From the NCBI RefSeq assembly GCF_015476115.1, contig NZ_CP064295.1:4024001-4088000 (forward strand): DNA of 64,000 bases, written 5' to 3'. The notes beneath the pieces were generated by a model that saw only the letters and a program-made list of their open reading frames with translations, did not search any database and had not been told where the DNA came from. Positions 28,451 through 37,649 of this stretch are shown one piece after another; position 1 is the first letter of the stretch, and every line of letters begins with the position of its first letter. This DNA is from Aegicerativicinus sediminis (lineage in GTDB: Bacteria; Bacteroidota; Bacteroidia; Flavobacteriales; Flavobacteriaceae). Both the position numbers and the translations under genes were made by a program.

Positions 28451-28999
28451 ATGGCCTTTAAATTTACAAGACATTTATTTTTTTTAGTAATTCTTACCAC
28501 AATTTACGGTTGTGCCCAAAACCACAGTGAATTATCCTCGGATACAACCCAACCTATTTCTAAAGACATCACAACATACTATTTTATTCGTCATGCAGAA
28601 AAGGACCGTTCGAATCCTAACAATTCAGATCCAAGCTTAACTGAACAAGGTCTAAAAAGAGCAGAGAAATGGGCAAATACTTTAAAAAATGTTGATTTTG
28701 ATGCTATTTATTCATCGGATTACACTCGAACCAAGCAAACAGCTCAGCCATTGGCAAACCAAAATAATTTGGAAATTCAATTATACGATGCCAAAAACTT
28801 AAACGATGAGAAATTTCAAAAGGAAACTACAGGCAAAACAGTAATGGTGGTTGGGCACAGCAATACTACTCCCCAATTTGCCAATGCGTTATTAGGGGAA
28901 GAGAAATATTCAGAAATGGATGATTCAGATAATGCGGGACTTTATATTGTCACAATAATCAACGGAGAGAGAAGCACACAACTACTGTCTATCGATTAA
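28451..28999 (+). CDS. Histidine phosphatase superfamily lipoprotein (SixA-like)
   Basis: A 182-residue protein with a signal peptide and probable lipobox (TIYGC). The phosphatase core has FIRHAEKDR (phospho-accepting His), DAIYSSDYTRTKQTAQPLA, and VMVVGHSNTTPQFANALLG (second catalytic His). It would remove phosphate from a small molecule or peptide outside the inner membrane. It follows deoC in the same direction (70 bp) and overlaps the convergent DUF6503 gene by 18 bp. Confidence 0.87.
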   Translation: MAFKFTRHLFFLVILTTIYGCAQNHSELSSDTTQPISKDITTYYFIRHAEKDRSNPNNSDPSLTEQGLKRAEKWANTLKNVDFDAIYSSDYTRTKQTAQPLANQNNLEIQLYDAKNLNDEKFQKETTGKTVMVVGHSNTTPQFANALLGEEKYSEMDDSDNAGLYIVTIINGERSTQLLSID

Positions 29000-29749
29000 C
29001 TCAACTGAAATATTTTGGTTCTCAATTTTAGACAATAGGTCTAATTGTCCAGCTTCAAAAAGACTATCTAATTCGGTTAAAGCTATTTCTTTTTTAGGCT
29101 TATAATTATTATAATCGTTAAAAATAACACCGCTTATATTTCTTTGATTGATTGCCTCCCTAAACCGGATTCCCCCACCGTCGGTGTAATATAAATAAGC
29201 CATGTAATCTATTAAATGTGTCTCACAATTGAACCAATACAGAAATTCATCATTATGGTCTTCTCCACCACCCACTTCATCAAACGTAACCTTTACCAAA
29301 TCGTAACAATGACCTTTAATAGTAGTAGACCCCAAATAATCTGAGTTAACTGCCTTATCCTTTAAACTAAGTGGCAATACCAAAAAATAATGTACCGCAT
29401 TAACCGAATTTTGGTATTTAACTGCCATTGAATCTGGAACATTCACAATTGAATCATTTATAAAACGATGAAATCTTTCATTAGTTAATACATCTAAAAC
29501 TGTTCCAGTAGAGTCCTGGAATTCACGCTCAAATTTAAACCGTCCATTATTACGTTTAGCTCTATACAAGCGATCTCTAAAATTAAATTCAATAGTACTA
29601 TTTTCTATTAAGGCACTACCTGATGCTTTAAAAGCATTATCAATAATTTGTTCAGATTTCGATTTTGTTTTATCTGTTGACTTACAACCTACTATAAAAA
29701 TCAGACAGGAAAGAATTAGTGCAGCAATCAAATATTGTCTATAATTCAC
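28982..29749 (-). CDS. DUF6503-like lipoprotein
   Basis: A 255-residue lipoprotein. The open frame extends to 30022, but a minus-strand -7 element at 29777-29770 implies that transcription begins near 29763. GTG 29749 then gives MNYRQYLIAALILSCLIFIVGC, an ideal lipoprotein signal. The body (STIEFNFRDRLYRAKRNNG, VLTNERFHRFINDS, VKVTFDEVGGGEDHNDEF, YYTDGGGIRFREA) matches the Bacteroidetes DUF6503 family, of unknown function. Its predicted lipoprotein-carrier-like beta fold is inference. It is divergent from smpB; their promoters lie about 50 bp apart. Confidence 0.8.
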   Translation of the reverse strand: MNYRQYLIAALILSCLIFIVGCKSTDKTKSKSEQIIDNAFKASGSALIENSTIEFNFRDRLYRAKRNNGRFKFEREFQDSTGTVLDVLTNERFHRFINDSIVNVPDSMAVKYQNSVNAVHYFLVLPLSLKDKAVNSDYLGSTTIKGHCYDLVKVTFDEVGGGEDHNDEFLYWFNCETHLIDYMAYLYYTDGGGIRFREAINQRNISGVIFNDYNNYKPKKEIALTELDSLFEAGQLDLLSKIENQNISVELIDRQ

Positions 29750-29769
29750 TTTTAAAATTTTACTTTTCA

Positions 29770-29777
29770 CAAAGATA
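29770..29777 (-). promoter_or_regulatory. -7 element for the DUF6503 gene
   Basis: TATCTTTG on the minus strand fits TAnnTTTG. It decides against the longer frame and for GTG 29749. Confidence 0.55.
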
Positions 29778-29826
29778 CAAATGGCGGATATCATTCCGTT
29801 CAGGTTTATAATGCAATAACAATTTG

Positions 29827-29834
29827 TATTTTTG
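29827..29834 (+). promoter_or_regulatory. -7 element for smpB
   Basis: TATTTTTG ends 6 nt before the smpB ATG at 29841. This implies a leaderless or nearly leaderless mRNA. Confidence 0.55.
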
Positions 29835-29840
29835 CACACC

Positions 29841-30296
29841 ATGCAAAACAAGGTTAACATAAAAAATAAACGTGCCAAATTCGAATATGAAATTTTGGAC
29901 ACATATACCGCTGGGATTGTTTTGTCGGGAACTGAAATTAAGTCTATAAGAAATAGTAGAGCCTCGATTGCTGAAAGCTTTTGTGAATTTAATGATAAGG
30001 AAGAATTATTTGTGATTAACATGACTATTGAAGAATATAGTCACGGTACACATTACAACCACAGACCAAAAGCTGAGCGCAAACTTCTGTTAAATAGAAG
30101 AGAATTGAAAAATCTACAAAAAGATGTTTCAACTAAAGGCTTAACCATTGTTCCACTTCGCTTGTATATTAATGAAAATGGCTTGGCAAAATTAGAAATT
30201 GCATTGGCTCGTGGTAAAAAACTATACGACAAACGAGATTCTATTAAAGATAGGGAAAGTAAAAGAAGACTAGATAGAATTAATAAATCATTTTAG
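29841..30296 (+). CDS. smpB: SsrA-binding protein SmpB
   Basis: A 151-residue tmRNA-binding protein for trans-translation, rescuing stalled ribosomes. It has KRAKFEYEILDTYTAGIVLSGTEIKSIR, YSHGTHYNHRPKAERKLLLNRRE and the basic C-terminal tail (KLYDKRDSIKDRESKRRLDR) that enters the decoding centre. ATG 29841 gives the family N-terminus; a TTG at 29832 is open but lies within the -7 element. It overlaps the convergent M20 peptidase stop by 4 bp. tmRNA itself is not in the window. Confidence 0.96.
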   Translation: MQNKVNIKNKRAKFEYEILDTYTAGIVLSGTEIKSIRNSRASIAESFCEFNDKEELFVINMTIEEYSHGTHYNHRPKAERKLLLNRRELKNLQKDVSTKGLTIVPLRLYINENGLAKLEIALARGKKLYDKRDSIKDRESKRRLDRINKSF

Positions 30297-31819
30297 TCAG
30301 TAATCGACGTTTGTAAAATAGAGGTAATAGTCTTAATACCATTTATATAATTACCATACCGGAGATTTTCATTAGGGCTATGTTGATTATTGTCTAAATT
30401 AACCGTAGGCACGCCAACTGCAGGTATCCCCAAGACTTGAACGAATGGAGAAATAGGAACCGAACCTCCCATTGTTCTAATTTCTATTGGTTCCTCACCA
30501 AAAGCGCTCTTTATAGATTTTCGTAACCATCTCCCAGCTTCAGAATCCATATTGGTTCTGAATGCAGCATAAGCCAAGGAAGCATCAAATTTTGCAATTT
30601 TAGAAAATTGCTCTCTTTCAATTTCAGTAGGCTCATTATCAACCAAATGGTAACCTTGTTTAACAATATGTTGCTTTACCAAATCTATCATTCGTCTTCC
30701 ATCGCTTTCCCTGACTAATCGAATATTAAGTTCTGCTATAGCTGTGGCAGGTATAATTGTTCTTGTTTCCTTACCTACCCAACCCGATTTTAATCCAAGT
30801 ATACTCAAAGAGGGGTATTGTAATGACTCTTGGTAGTTACTACCAATATTATCTGTAGATGCAATGCCCAATCGTTTTTTGATAGCTTCTTCATCATCAG
30901 GAACCCTGGCTAATATAATTTTCTCGTCATTTGAAATTGTAATTCCATCATACCAACCGTTAATGGCAACTCTCCCATCCTCATACATCATCGATGACAG
31001 TAATTGTGACAACCTTAAAGCGGGATTTGGAGCATAATTGCCATAATGACCACTATGTTGCGGAGCAATCGGTCCAAAAACCTCTATAGACATTGTTGCA
31101 ATTCCTCTTGCCCCATAAGCCAAGGTAGGCTTATTGGTAATATGTAATGGTCCATCAAAAATAAGAAGTATGTCAGCAATTAATTTGTCCTTATACAGTT
31201 CAACTGCGGATGGAAGGTTAGGAGAACCTTGTTCCTCTTCAAAATCTAAAATCACCTTAATATTGAATTCAGGCTCAATATTATTTGCCTTAAGAATATC
31301 AATCGCCTTTAAAAACATCATTAATGGCCCTTTATCATCGGAAACAGATCTAGCAAAAATGCGATAATCCGGAATCATAAGATCCGCGTCAGTTGGAGTT
31401 TCAATCTCTTCCCAATTTACTCCTGAAAGTTTTTTCAAGACCGCTTTATATGGATTTTCCTGAAACCATTTGGAGGTATCAACGGCCTGACCGTCCATAT
31501 GAAAATACAACAATACTGTTTTTTTGGCCTTACTAAAATCCATTTCCCCCAGCAATAGAGGTGTAGCGGTGGTTTTTAGGATTTCAGTCGAAAATCCTCT
31601 CTTGTCTAAAGCTTTAGTTGCCCAATGTATATTGTTTTCCACCTGTTCTGGGTAAACCGCATCATTTGCAACAGAAAGCATTTCAAAAAATTCTGGTAAA
31701 GACTCAAAACCGTATTTCCCAGAAAGTCGATCTAATTGATTGACATCTAATTTTTGGGCAAAACTAATTGAACCATAAAACATCATAATTCCGACGGCAA
31801 TAATCTTCGATGTTTTCAT
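30293..31819 (-). CDS. Secreted M20-family metallopeptidase
   Basis: A 508-residue dizinc peptidase with a Sec signal peptide (MKTSKIIAVGIMMFYGSISFAQ), starting at ATG 31819 although the frame is open to 31906 within pcm. Metal and catalytic motifs: LYFHMDGQAVD, SDDKGPLMMFL (bridging Asp), DFEEEQGSP (Glu pair), and QHSPNENLR near the C-terminus; the dimerisation lid holds GHYGNYAPNP. M20 peptidases with this layout cleave dipeptides or remove N-terminal residues. It lies 16 nt after pcm, probably in one operon. Confidence 0.92.
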   Translation of the reverse strand: MKTSKIIAVGIMMFYGSISFAQKLDVNQLDRLSGKYGFESLPEFFEMLSVANDAVYPEQVENNIHWATKALDKRGFSTEILKTTATPLLLGEMDFSKAKKTVLLYFHMDGQAVDTSKWFQENPYKAVLKKLSGVNWEEIETPTDADLMIPDYRIFARSVSDDKGPLMMFLKAIDILKANNIEPEFNIKVILDFEEEQGSPNLPSAVELYKDKLIADILLIFDGPLHITNKPTLAYGARGIATMSIEVFGPIAPQHSGHYGNYAPNPALRLSQLLSSMMYEDGRVAINGWYDGITISNDEKIILARVPDDEEAIKKRLGIASTDNIGSNYQESLQYPSLSILGLKSGWVGKETRTIIPATAIAELNIRLVRESDGRRMIDLVKQHIVKQGYHLVDNEPTEIEREQFSKIAKFDASLAYAAFRTNMDSEAGRWLRKSIKSAFGEEPIEIRTMGGSVPISPFVQVLGIPAVGVPTVNLDNNQHSPNENLRYGNYINGIKTITSILQTSITD

Positions 31820-31835
31820 CAAGTATTTTTTAAAT

Positions 31836-32477
31836 TTAATTTTTATCCTCCAACAAGGGCACAAATCGAAACTCACCGAATTCATGTTTCTCAAAATCCT
31901 TTTCACTTTTACGGATAAAGAGGGTCATAGTTTGCACTTTTTTACCTAGCGGTATCACTAATCGCCCACCAATTTCCAATTGACTAAGTAAGGCCTTTGG
32001 TACTCCGGGAGCACCAGCAGTTACAATTATTCCCTTAAATGGTGCTTCTTCCGGCATACCCTTATACCCATCTCCGAAAACTAATTTTTTAGCTCGATAG
32101 CCAATGGATGGAAGAAATTTACTCGTTTTCTTAAACAATTCCTGCTGACGTTCAATACTGTATACCTTCGCTCCCATTTCTAATAATACTGCTGTTTGAT
32201 AACCGCTTCCAGTACCAATTTCAAGGATTTTATCCCCAGGCGAAATTTGCAGGAGTTCTGTTTGATAAGCTACGGTATACGGTTGGGAAATTGTTTGATT
32301 TGCGGCAATTGGGAAAGCCTTATCCTGGTATGCATGATCTAAAAAGCCAGAATCCATGAACAAATGTCTTGGAATCTTTCCAATGGCATCCAAAACATTT
32401 TGATCCTTAATACCTTTAGATTCCACAATTTTAACCAATTGCTGACGCAGACCCTTATGTTTAAACGTATCTGTCAA
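31836..32477 (-). CDS. pcm: Protein-L-isoaspartate O-methyltransferase
   Basis: A 213-residue SAM-dependent enzyme that methylates isoaspartyl residues for protein repair. It has PRHLFM, AFPIAANQTISQPYTVAYQTELL, the SAM motif I LEIGTGSGYQTAVL and GRLVIPLGKKVQTMTL. The likely start is TTG 32477, because no ATG is available near the conserved N-terminus. The M20 peptidase follows at once, a pairing that suggests handling of damaged or isoaspartyl peptides (inference). Confidence 0.93.
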   Translation of the reverse strand: MTDTFKHKGLRQQLVKIVESKGIKDQNVLDAIGKIPRHLFMDSGFLDHAYQDKAFPIAANQTISQPYTVAYQTELLQISPGDKILEIGTGSGYQTAVLLEMGAKVYSIERQQELFKKTSKFLPSIGYRAKKLVFGDGYKGMPEEAPFKGIIVTAGAPGVPKALLSQLEIGGRLVIPLGKKVQTMTLFIRKSEKDFEKHEFGEFRFVPLLEDKN

Positions 32478-32599
32478 TGAAGATTATTTTGATTATAAAT
32501 ATAAAATATCATTATTAAGCAGGAAACTAAAATATCCGATTAAGTTATTTACATGGTTTATCTATCTAGGATGAGACCATTTTACTGACCAAAAATTTT

Positions 32600-32607
32600 T
32601 AGATTTG
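32600..32607 (+). promoter_or_regulatory. -7 element for the Gfo/Idh/MocA gene
   Basis: TAGATTTG fits TAnnTTTG and lies 18 nt before the ATG at 32625. Confidence 0.5.
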
Positions 32608-32624
32608 TTGAAAACATTATTGAA

Positions 32625-33584
32625 ATGCTCAAAGCAGGTGTTTTAGGCGCTGGCCATTTAGGCAAAATCCATTTGAGATTACTCAACCAATCAGATAAAT
32701 ACGAATTAATTGGCTTTTATGATCCCGATGCCAATCAAGCAAAAAAGGTTGTTGAAGAGTTTGGCTATGTATACTTCCCATCGATGGATGATTTAATTGA
32801 TGCCGTAGATATGGTTGACATAGTTACCCCTACTCTTTCGCATTATGATTGTGCAAAGAATGCAATTGCAAAGGGAAAACATATCTTCATAGAGAAGCCA
32901 ATTACCAATACTGTAGATGAGGCGGAGCACATTAGGCAATTACTTGCAGACCATGGTTTAAGGGGCCAAGTAGGCCATGTTGAACGCTTTAACCCTGCCT
33001 TTAAGGCTGTTAAGGATAAAATTGACACCCCGATGTTTATTGAAACCCACCGTTTAGCCGAATTTAACCCTAGAGGAACCGATGTCCCTGTTGTATTAGA
33101 CTTAATGATACATGATATAGACATTATTTTAAGCGTAGTTCAATCTGAAGTAGTGTCGGTGTCTGCAAGTGGTGTTTCAGTAATAAGCGAAACTCCTGAT
33201 ATCGCTAATGCGCGCTTAGAATTTGAAAATGGCTGTGTTGCTAATTTAACCGCAAGTCGAATAAGCCTGAAAAACATGCGTAAAACTAGATTCTTTCAAA
33301 AAGACGCCTACATTTCGGTAGACTTTCTTGAGAAAAAGTGTGAAGTTGTTAAAATGAAAGATGCACCCAAAGAACCTGGTGATTTTGATATGATTCTTCG
33401 TAATGCAGAGGGACTTTCGAAGCAAATTTATTTCGATAACCCAGAAATATTGCCAAACAATGCAATTTTGGAGGAATTGGAAAGTTTTGCAGAAGCTATA
33501 AGGATGGACCGCCCACCAATAGTTACGTTAGAAGATGGCACCAAAGCGCTAAAAATTGCAAATCTTATCATTTCTCAATTTTAG
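32625..33584 (+). CDS. Gfo/Idh/MocA family oxidoreductase
   Basis: A 319-residue NAD(P)-dependent enzyme: Rossmann GAGHLGKIHLRLL (7-19), the family motif EKPITNTVDEA (about 90-100), and the C-terminal alpha/beta domain with DLMIHDIDIILS holding the HD pair. Homologues act on sugars, inositols or UDP-sugars; the substrate is not evident. It is a single-gene unit with its own -7 element. Confidence 0.9.
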   Translation: MLKAGVLGAGHLGKIHLRLLNQSDKYELIGFYDPDANQAKKVVEEFGYVYFPSMDDLIDAVDMVDIVTPTLSHYDCAKNAIAKGKHIFIEKPITNTVDEAEHIRQLLADHGLRGQVGHVERFNPAFKAVKDKIDTPMFIETHRLAEFNPRGTDVPVVLDLMIHDIDIILSVVQSEVVSVSASGVSVISETPDIANARLEFENGCVANLTASRISLKNMRKTRFFQKDAYISVDFLEKKCEVVKMKDAPKEPGDFDMILRNAEGLSKQIYFDNPEILPNNAILEELESFAEAIRMDRPPIVTLEDGTKALKIANLIISQF

Positions 33585-33683
33585 GATTTCCTAATTCAAT
33601 ATTCTCACACCAGATTATAACATAATATAAACATTTAACACTGCATTAATTTGTACATTCTGCCAACATCTAACAAATAATTT

Positions 33684-35615
33684 ATGAAAACACCGAAAAT
33701 TTACTTTCCAATTATTATTGCGATTCTCATGTTTGGTTGCCAACAGTCTGATAAGTATCAAAGTGATTCTGGTAAAGAGTTAGGAAACCTATTTATTTCC
33801 AAAGCAAAACCCCAACCAGGTGATTCACTTACCTTAAAGTATTCTGGGGAATCAGATAAATTAAATGCCTTGTATTACTATTATGCTGGCAATAATTTTT
33901 ATCCTGTGGATTTAGAATTCAGTACTTCGGAAGGTGTTAACTCTAGTCGTTTTAAAATTCCAGATTCTGCAAGGTTTATAGCCTTTGTATATAAAAATGG
34001 AGAAGAATACGACACCAATGAGAACAGTGGATATTTATTTCCTTTATATGACGAAAGTGGCGAATTATTATCCGGTTCTATGGGAGATGTGGCAACTTAT
34101 TACGCGCGATATGGCGAACAGCAAGGCCTTGAAATTGAGCAGGATACTATTTTATCCATTTATGAGAAAGAAATTGCAAGAAACTCTGATAAGCTGGAAT
34201 CTTGGTATAACACCTACCTTCAGATGCTAAATATGAAAGATAAACAGAAAGGCAAAAAATTAATACAAGAAAAGTTAGCCGTATATAATTCTCAATCGGA
34301 GCTGGCTGAAAGTGAATTAAGTCAAATGGCTTTTCTTTATCAATTAGTTGGTGAAGATTCTTTAGCAACGGAGGTTCGGAATTCGGCAATTTCTAAATAT
34401 CCATCGGGAAATTTTGCCTTCAGTGAGTTCTATCAAAAGTTAAATGCAGAAAAGGATGTTGAGAAAAAAGAAGCAATGTATTTGGAAAACAAAACTCGCT
34501 TTACAGATTCTCGTCAAAAAGCTACTTTAATTCGGGTACTTGCCATGAGTTATGCTAATTCGAGCAAATTTGAAAAATTTGAAGAAATAATGGCTGAAAT
34601 GCCCGACGATGATTCACAAAAAGCTTCAATATACAACAGTGTTGCCTGGCCAATGGCTGAGAAAGGTGAGAACTTAGATTTCGCTTCAAAGGTGTCTAAG
34701 CAATCATTAAATGTAATCGAAAAGGCAAAGGGTTTAACTGAAAATAAACCAATTTATATGACCGAAAGTCAATATAAGCAGAACCTTGATGCACAATATA
34801 ATATGTTCGCGGATACTTATGCTTTAATATCTTACAAGCAAGGGAATTATAAGGAGGCTGTTGAGTATCAGAAACAAGCCGTTGGCGAGGGTAATAATGC
34901 AGATATAAACGAACGTTATATACAATTTTTGGTTGCTGACAAACAATTCAAAAAAGCTGAAGAAGCATCCATGGAGTTCATTTCAGAAGACCAATCAACT
35001 GCAAAAATCAAGGATTATTTTAAGGAGGCTTATGTTGCAAACAATGGTTCGGAACAAGGTTTTAAAGAAGTTTTAGATAGCCTTGAAAAGAAGGCTGAAG
35101 AAAAGGCGATAGCTAAACTTCGCAAAGAAATTATTGATGAAGAAGCGCCAAAGTTTAATTTACTTAATTTGGAAGGGAAGGAAGTTGCCTTAAATGACTT
35201 TGAAGGTAAAATTCTTATTATCGACTTTTGGGCAACTTGGTGCGGTCCATGTATAGCATCATTTCCAGGTATGCAAATGGCAGTGAACAAATATAAGGAT
35301 GACCCCAATGTAGAATTTGTTTTTATTGATTCATGGGAATCTCTTAGCCCTGAAAAACGTGAGAAAGAGGTAAGAAACTTTATTGAAAGCAATAAATACA
35401 CCTTTAATGTGCTTATGGACACACCTGTTGAGGAAGGAAGTCGATCATATGAGGTCATTGAAGATTATAAAGTTAAAGGCATCCCAACGAAATTTATTGT
35501 TGGACCCGATGGACGTATAAAATTTAAAGCTATCGGTTTTATGGGCAGTGATGAAGGAATAGTCCATGAACTTGATAGAATGATAAACTTAATAAGGGAA
35601 GACGTATCCTCTTAG
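33684..35615 (+). CDS. TlpA-like thioredoxin lipoprotein with TPR region
   Basis: A 643-residue lipoprotein (MKTPKIYFPIIIAILMFGC). N-terminal beta region (about 30-125), long TPR-like helical middle (about 150-480), and C-terminal TlpA/ResA domain (about 485-640: APKFNLLNLEGKEVALNDFEGK, WATWCGPC, KGIPTKFIVGPDGRI). The CxxC and cis-Pro are intact, so it should act as a periplasm-facing thiol-disulfide reductase, possibly for cytochrome maturation or oxidative damage repair. A good terminator follows. It differs from the 11699 protein, which has lost the CxxC. Confidence 0.88.
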   Translation: MKTPKIYFPIIIAILMFGCQQSDKYQSDSGKELGNLFISKAKPQPGDSLTLKYSGESDKLNALYYYYAGNNFYPVDLEFSTSEGVNSSRFKIPDSARFIAFVYKNGEEYDTNENSGYLFPLYDESGELLSGSMGDVATYYARYGEQQGLEIEQDTILSIYEKEIARNSDKLESWYNTYLQMLNMKDKQKGKKLIQEKLAVYNSQSELAESELSQMAFLYQLVGEDSLATEVRNSAISKYPSGNFAFSEFYQKLNAEKDVEKKEAMYLENKTRFTDSRQKATLIRVLAMSYANSSKFEKFEEIMAEMPDDDSQKASIYNSVAWPMAEKGENLDFASKVSKQSLNVIEKAKGLTENKPIYMTESQYKQNLDAQYNMFADTYALISYKQGNYKEAVEYQKQAVGEGNNADINERYIQFLVADKQFKKAEEASMEFISEDQSTAKIKDYFKEAYVANNGSEQGFKEVLDSLEKKAEEKAIAKLRKEIIDEEAPKFNLLNLEGKEVALNDFEGKILIIDFWATWCGPCIASFPGMQMAVNKYKDDPNVEFVFIDSWESLSPEKREKEVRNFIESNKYTFNVLMDTPVEEGSRSYEVIEDYKVKGIPTKFIVGPDGRIKFKAIGFMGSDEGIVHELDRMINLIREDVSS

Positions 35616-35636
35616 CATAGTAAACAATTTTAATTA

Positions 35637-35666
35637 AAAGCCACTTAGTTTTCAAAGTGGCTTTTT
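35637..35666 (+). terminator. Terminator after the TlpA-like gene
   Basis: AAAAGCCACTT-7 nt-AAGTGGCTTTTT, 22 nt after the stop. Confidence 0.9.
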
Positions 35667-35807
35667 CTTTAAATATAACTTGTTGCTTAAAAGAGTGTAT
35701 GTGTTAATTAACGATCTACTCTGAGGTTTGTAATATTCTTACGAAATTTGTCAAACAAACAATAAGAGATAATCTTTCAACCTCAACCATTAGAAAATAA
35801 AATTAAA

Positions 35808-36698
35808 ATGAAAAACGTAGCAGTTATTGGAGCTGGCACAATGGGAAATGGCATTGCGCACACCTTTGCGCAAAACGGTTTTAAAGTTCAATTAATTGAT
35901 ATCAATGACGCAAATTTGAAAAAGGGTATGGCAACGATTGAATCTAACCTCAATCGTATGCTTTCCAAGGGCAGCATTAATGAAGAACAAAAAGAGGCTA
36001 CATTAGCAAATATTGCAACCTACAGTAATTTAAACGAAGGTATAGAATATGCCAGTTTAGTAGTAGAGGCGGCTACTGAAAATATCGATTTAAAATGCTC
36101 TATTTTTAAGCAGTTAGACGAGATGTGTCCTGAGGATACTATTCTTGCAACTAATACCTCATCAATCTCAATCACAAAAATAGGAGCTTCAACTTCTAGA
36201 CCTGATAAGGTCATAGGCATGCATTTTATGAATCCGGTACCCATAATGAAATTGGTTGAGATTATTAGGGGCTATAACACTTCCGATGATACTACTAAAA
36301 CAATTATGGAATTATCTGAAAAACTTCAAAAAGTTCCTGTTGAGGTAAATGATTATCCAGGATTTGTGGCAAACAGAATTTTAATGCCAATGATTAACGA
36401 ATCCATAGAAGCCCTTTATAATGGAGTTGCTGGAGTAAAGGAAATTGATATAGTAATGAAATTAGGCATGGCCCATCCAATGGGTCCGTTACAATTGGCT
36501 GATTTTATAGGATTAGATGTTTGTCTTTCTATTTTACATGTAATGTATGACGGTTTTAAAAACCCTAAATATGCGCCATGTCCATTGTTGGTTAATATGG
36601 TTCAGGCAGGTAAATTAGGAGTTAAATCAGGTGAAGGGTTTTATGATTATAGTGATTCTAAGAAAGCTGAAAAAATTTCAAAAATGTTTAGCTCTTAA
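35808..36698 (+). CDS. hbd: 3-hydroxybutyryl-CoA dehydrogenase
   Basis: A 296-residue monofunctional 3-hydroxyacyl-CoA dehydrogenase: GAGTMGNGIAHTFAQ (NAD site, 8-22), NTSSISITKIG, the catalytic His in GMHFMNPVPIMKLVEII, DYPGFVANRILMPMINE and MGPLQLADFIGLDVCL. It oxidises 3-hydroxybutyryl-CoA or works in reverse for butyrate/PHB-type chemistry. No thiolase or crotonase is adjacent. The length is typical of Hbd/PaaH. Confidence 0.93.
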   Translation: MKNVAVIGAGTMGNGIAHTFAQNGFKVQLIDINDANLKKGMATIESNLNRMLSKGSINEEQKEATLANIATYSNLNEGIEYASLVVEAATENIDLKCSIFKQLDEMCPEDTILATNTSSISITKIGASTSRPDKVIGMHFMNPVPIMKLVEIIRGYNTSDDTTKTIMELSEKLQKVPVEVNDYPGFVANRILMPMINESIEALYNGVAGVKEIDIVMKLGMAHPMGPLQLADFIGLDVCLSILHVMYDGFKNPKYAPCPLLVNMVQAGKLGVKSGEGFYDYSDSKKAEKISKMFSS

Positions 36699-36894
36699 TA
36701 TTAAGTCTACTATAATCGATTAGAAACTTTTGCGTCGAAGTTGGTACTGAAATTGCCTTAATACAAAAATTTGAAGTTTGGTTTAGGACAATTTTAAAAA
36801 CCCAAATCAATGGTAATACAAATTCTTAGATTCAATTTAAAATACTTCAATATTGAATATAATGATCTTTAGTTAAGAAGCGGAATAATAATAT

Positions 36895-36902
36895 AGGAGG
36901 AG
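36895..36902 (+). promoter_or_regulatory. Unusually strong Shine-Dalgarno
   Basis: AGGAGGAG lies just before the yggS ATG (GGAGG, 6 nt, ATG). Most genes in this window have no such site, as expected for Flavobacteriia. Confidence 0.6.
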
Positions 36903-36906
36903 TAAA

Positions 36907-37575
36907 ATGTCAATTACAAATAATTTAGTCAAGTTAAAAAACGAATTAGCAAATAATGTGACTCTTGTTGCCGTTAGTAAAACAAAACCATTATTAGATA
37001 TTCAGGAAGCTTATGATACAGGCCATCGTCATTTTGGAGAGAACAAAATTCAGGAGATGGTAGAAAAATATGAACAGTTACCTAAAGATATAAAATGGCA
37101 TATGATCGGGCATGTGCAAAGGAATAAAGTAAAATACATGACCGACTTTGTACATCTCATCCATGGTGTAGATAGTTTTAAGCTTTTAAAAGAAATAAAC
37201 AAACAAGCCATTAAAAGTGAACGCATAATAGACTGTTTGTTTCAAATTAAAATAGCCAAGGAAGATTCAAAATTTGGAATGGATAAAGCAGACGTTTTAA
37301 ACGTTATTTCCTCAGCTGAATTTGCGGAACTTAAAGCCGTTAATATTAAGGGGTTGATGGGAATGGCAACTTTTACAGAAAATGAATCGGTAATCAAAGA
37401 AGAGTTTACCTATCTAAAAGACACCTTTGAAGAATTCAAGGAATTATCCAAATCTAATTTTAATATGGAGATCCTCTCTATGGGAATGAGTGGAGATTAC
37501 CAACTTGCTATAGAATGTGGAAGTAATATGGTAAGAATAGGCAGTACTATTTTTGGTGAACGAAATTACAATTAG
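36907..37575 (+). CDS. YggS/PROSC family PLP homeostasis protein
   Basis: A 222-residue single-domain alanine-racemase-fold PLP binder: LVAVSKTKP (PLP Lys), HFGENKIQEM, IKWHMIGHVQRNKVK, LMGMATF and SMGMSGDYQLAIECGSNMVRIGSTIFG. It has no known catalytic turnover; the family buffers pyridoxal phosphate and affects amino-acid and keto-acid pools. A strong Shine-Dalgarno precedes the ATG, rare here. Confidence 0.94.
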   Translation: MSITNNLVKLKNELANNVTLVAVSKTKPLLDIQEAYDTGHRHFGENKIQEMVEKYEQLPKDIKWHMIGHVQRNKVKYMTDFVHLIHGVDSFKLLKEINKQAIKSERIIDCLFQIKIAKEDSKFGMDKADVLNVISSAEFAELKAVNIKGLMGMATFTENESVIKEEFTYLKDTFEEFKELSKSNFNMEILSMGMSGDYQLAIECGSNMVRIGSTIFGERNYN

Positions 37576-37601
37576 AGGTATTTGCCTGCGAAAAATTCAA
37601 T

Positions 37602-37609
37602 TATATTTG
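37602..37609 (+). promoter_or_regulatory. -7 element for the exonuclease gene
   Basis: TATATTTG fits TAnnTTTG, and TTTG lies 17 nt upstream (37581-37584). Transcription would begin near 37615, so the start codon must lie in the following ~50 nt. Confidence 0.5.
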
Positions 37610-37649
37610 ATTTAATGGACGTAGGTAGTTAACGCATTAAAAAAGACCG

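Noticed and set aside
29750-30022. N-terminal extension of the DUF6503 gene (91 codons)
   Set aside because: It crosses the smpB start and both promoters, and the -7 element at 29777-29770 lies inside it; the lipoprotein signal starts at 29749.
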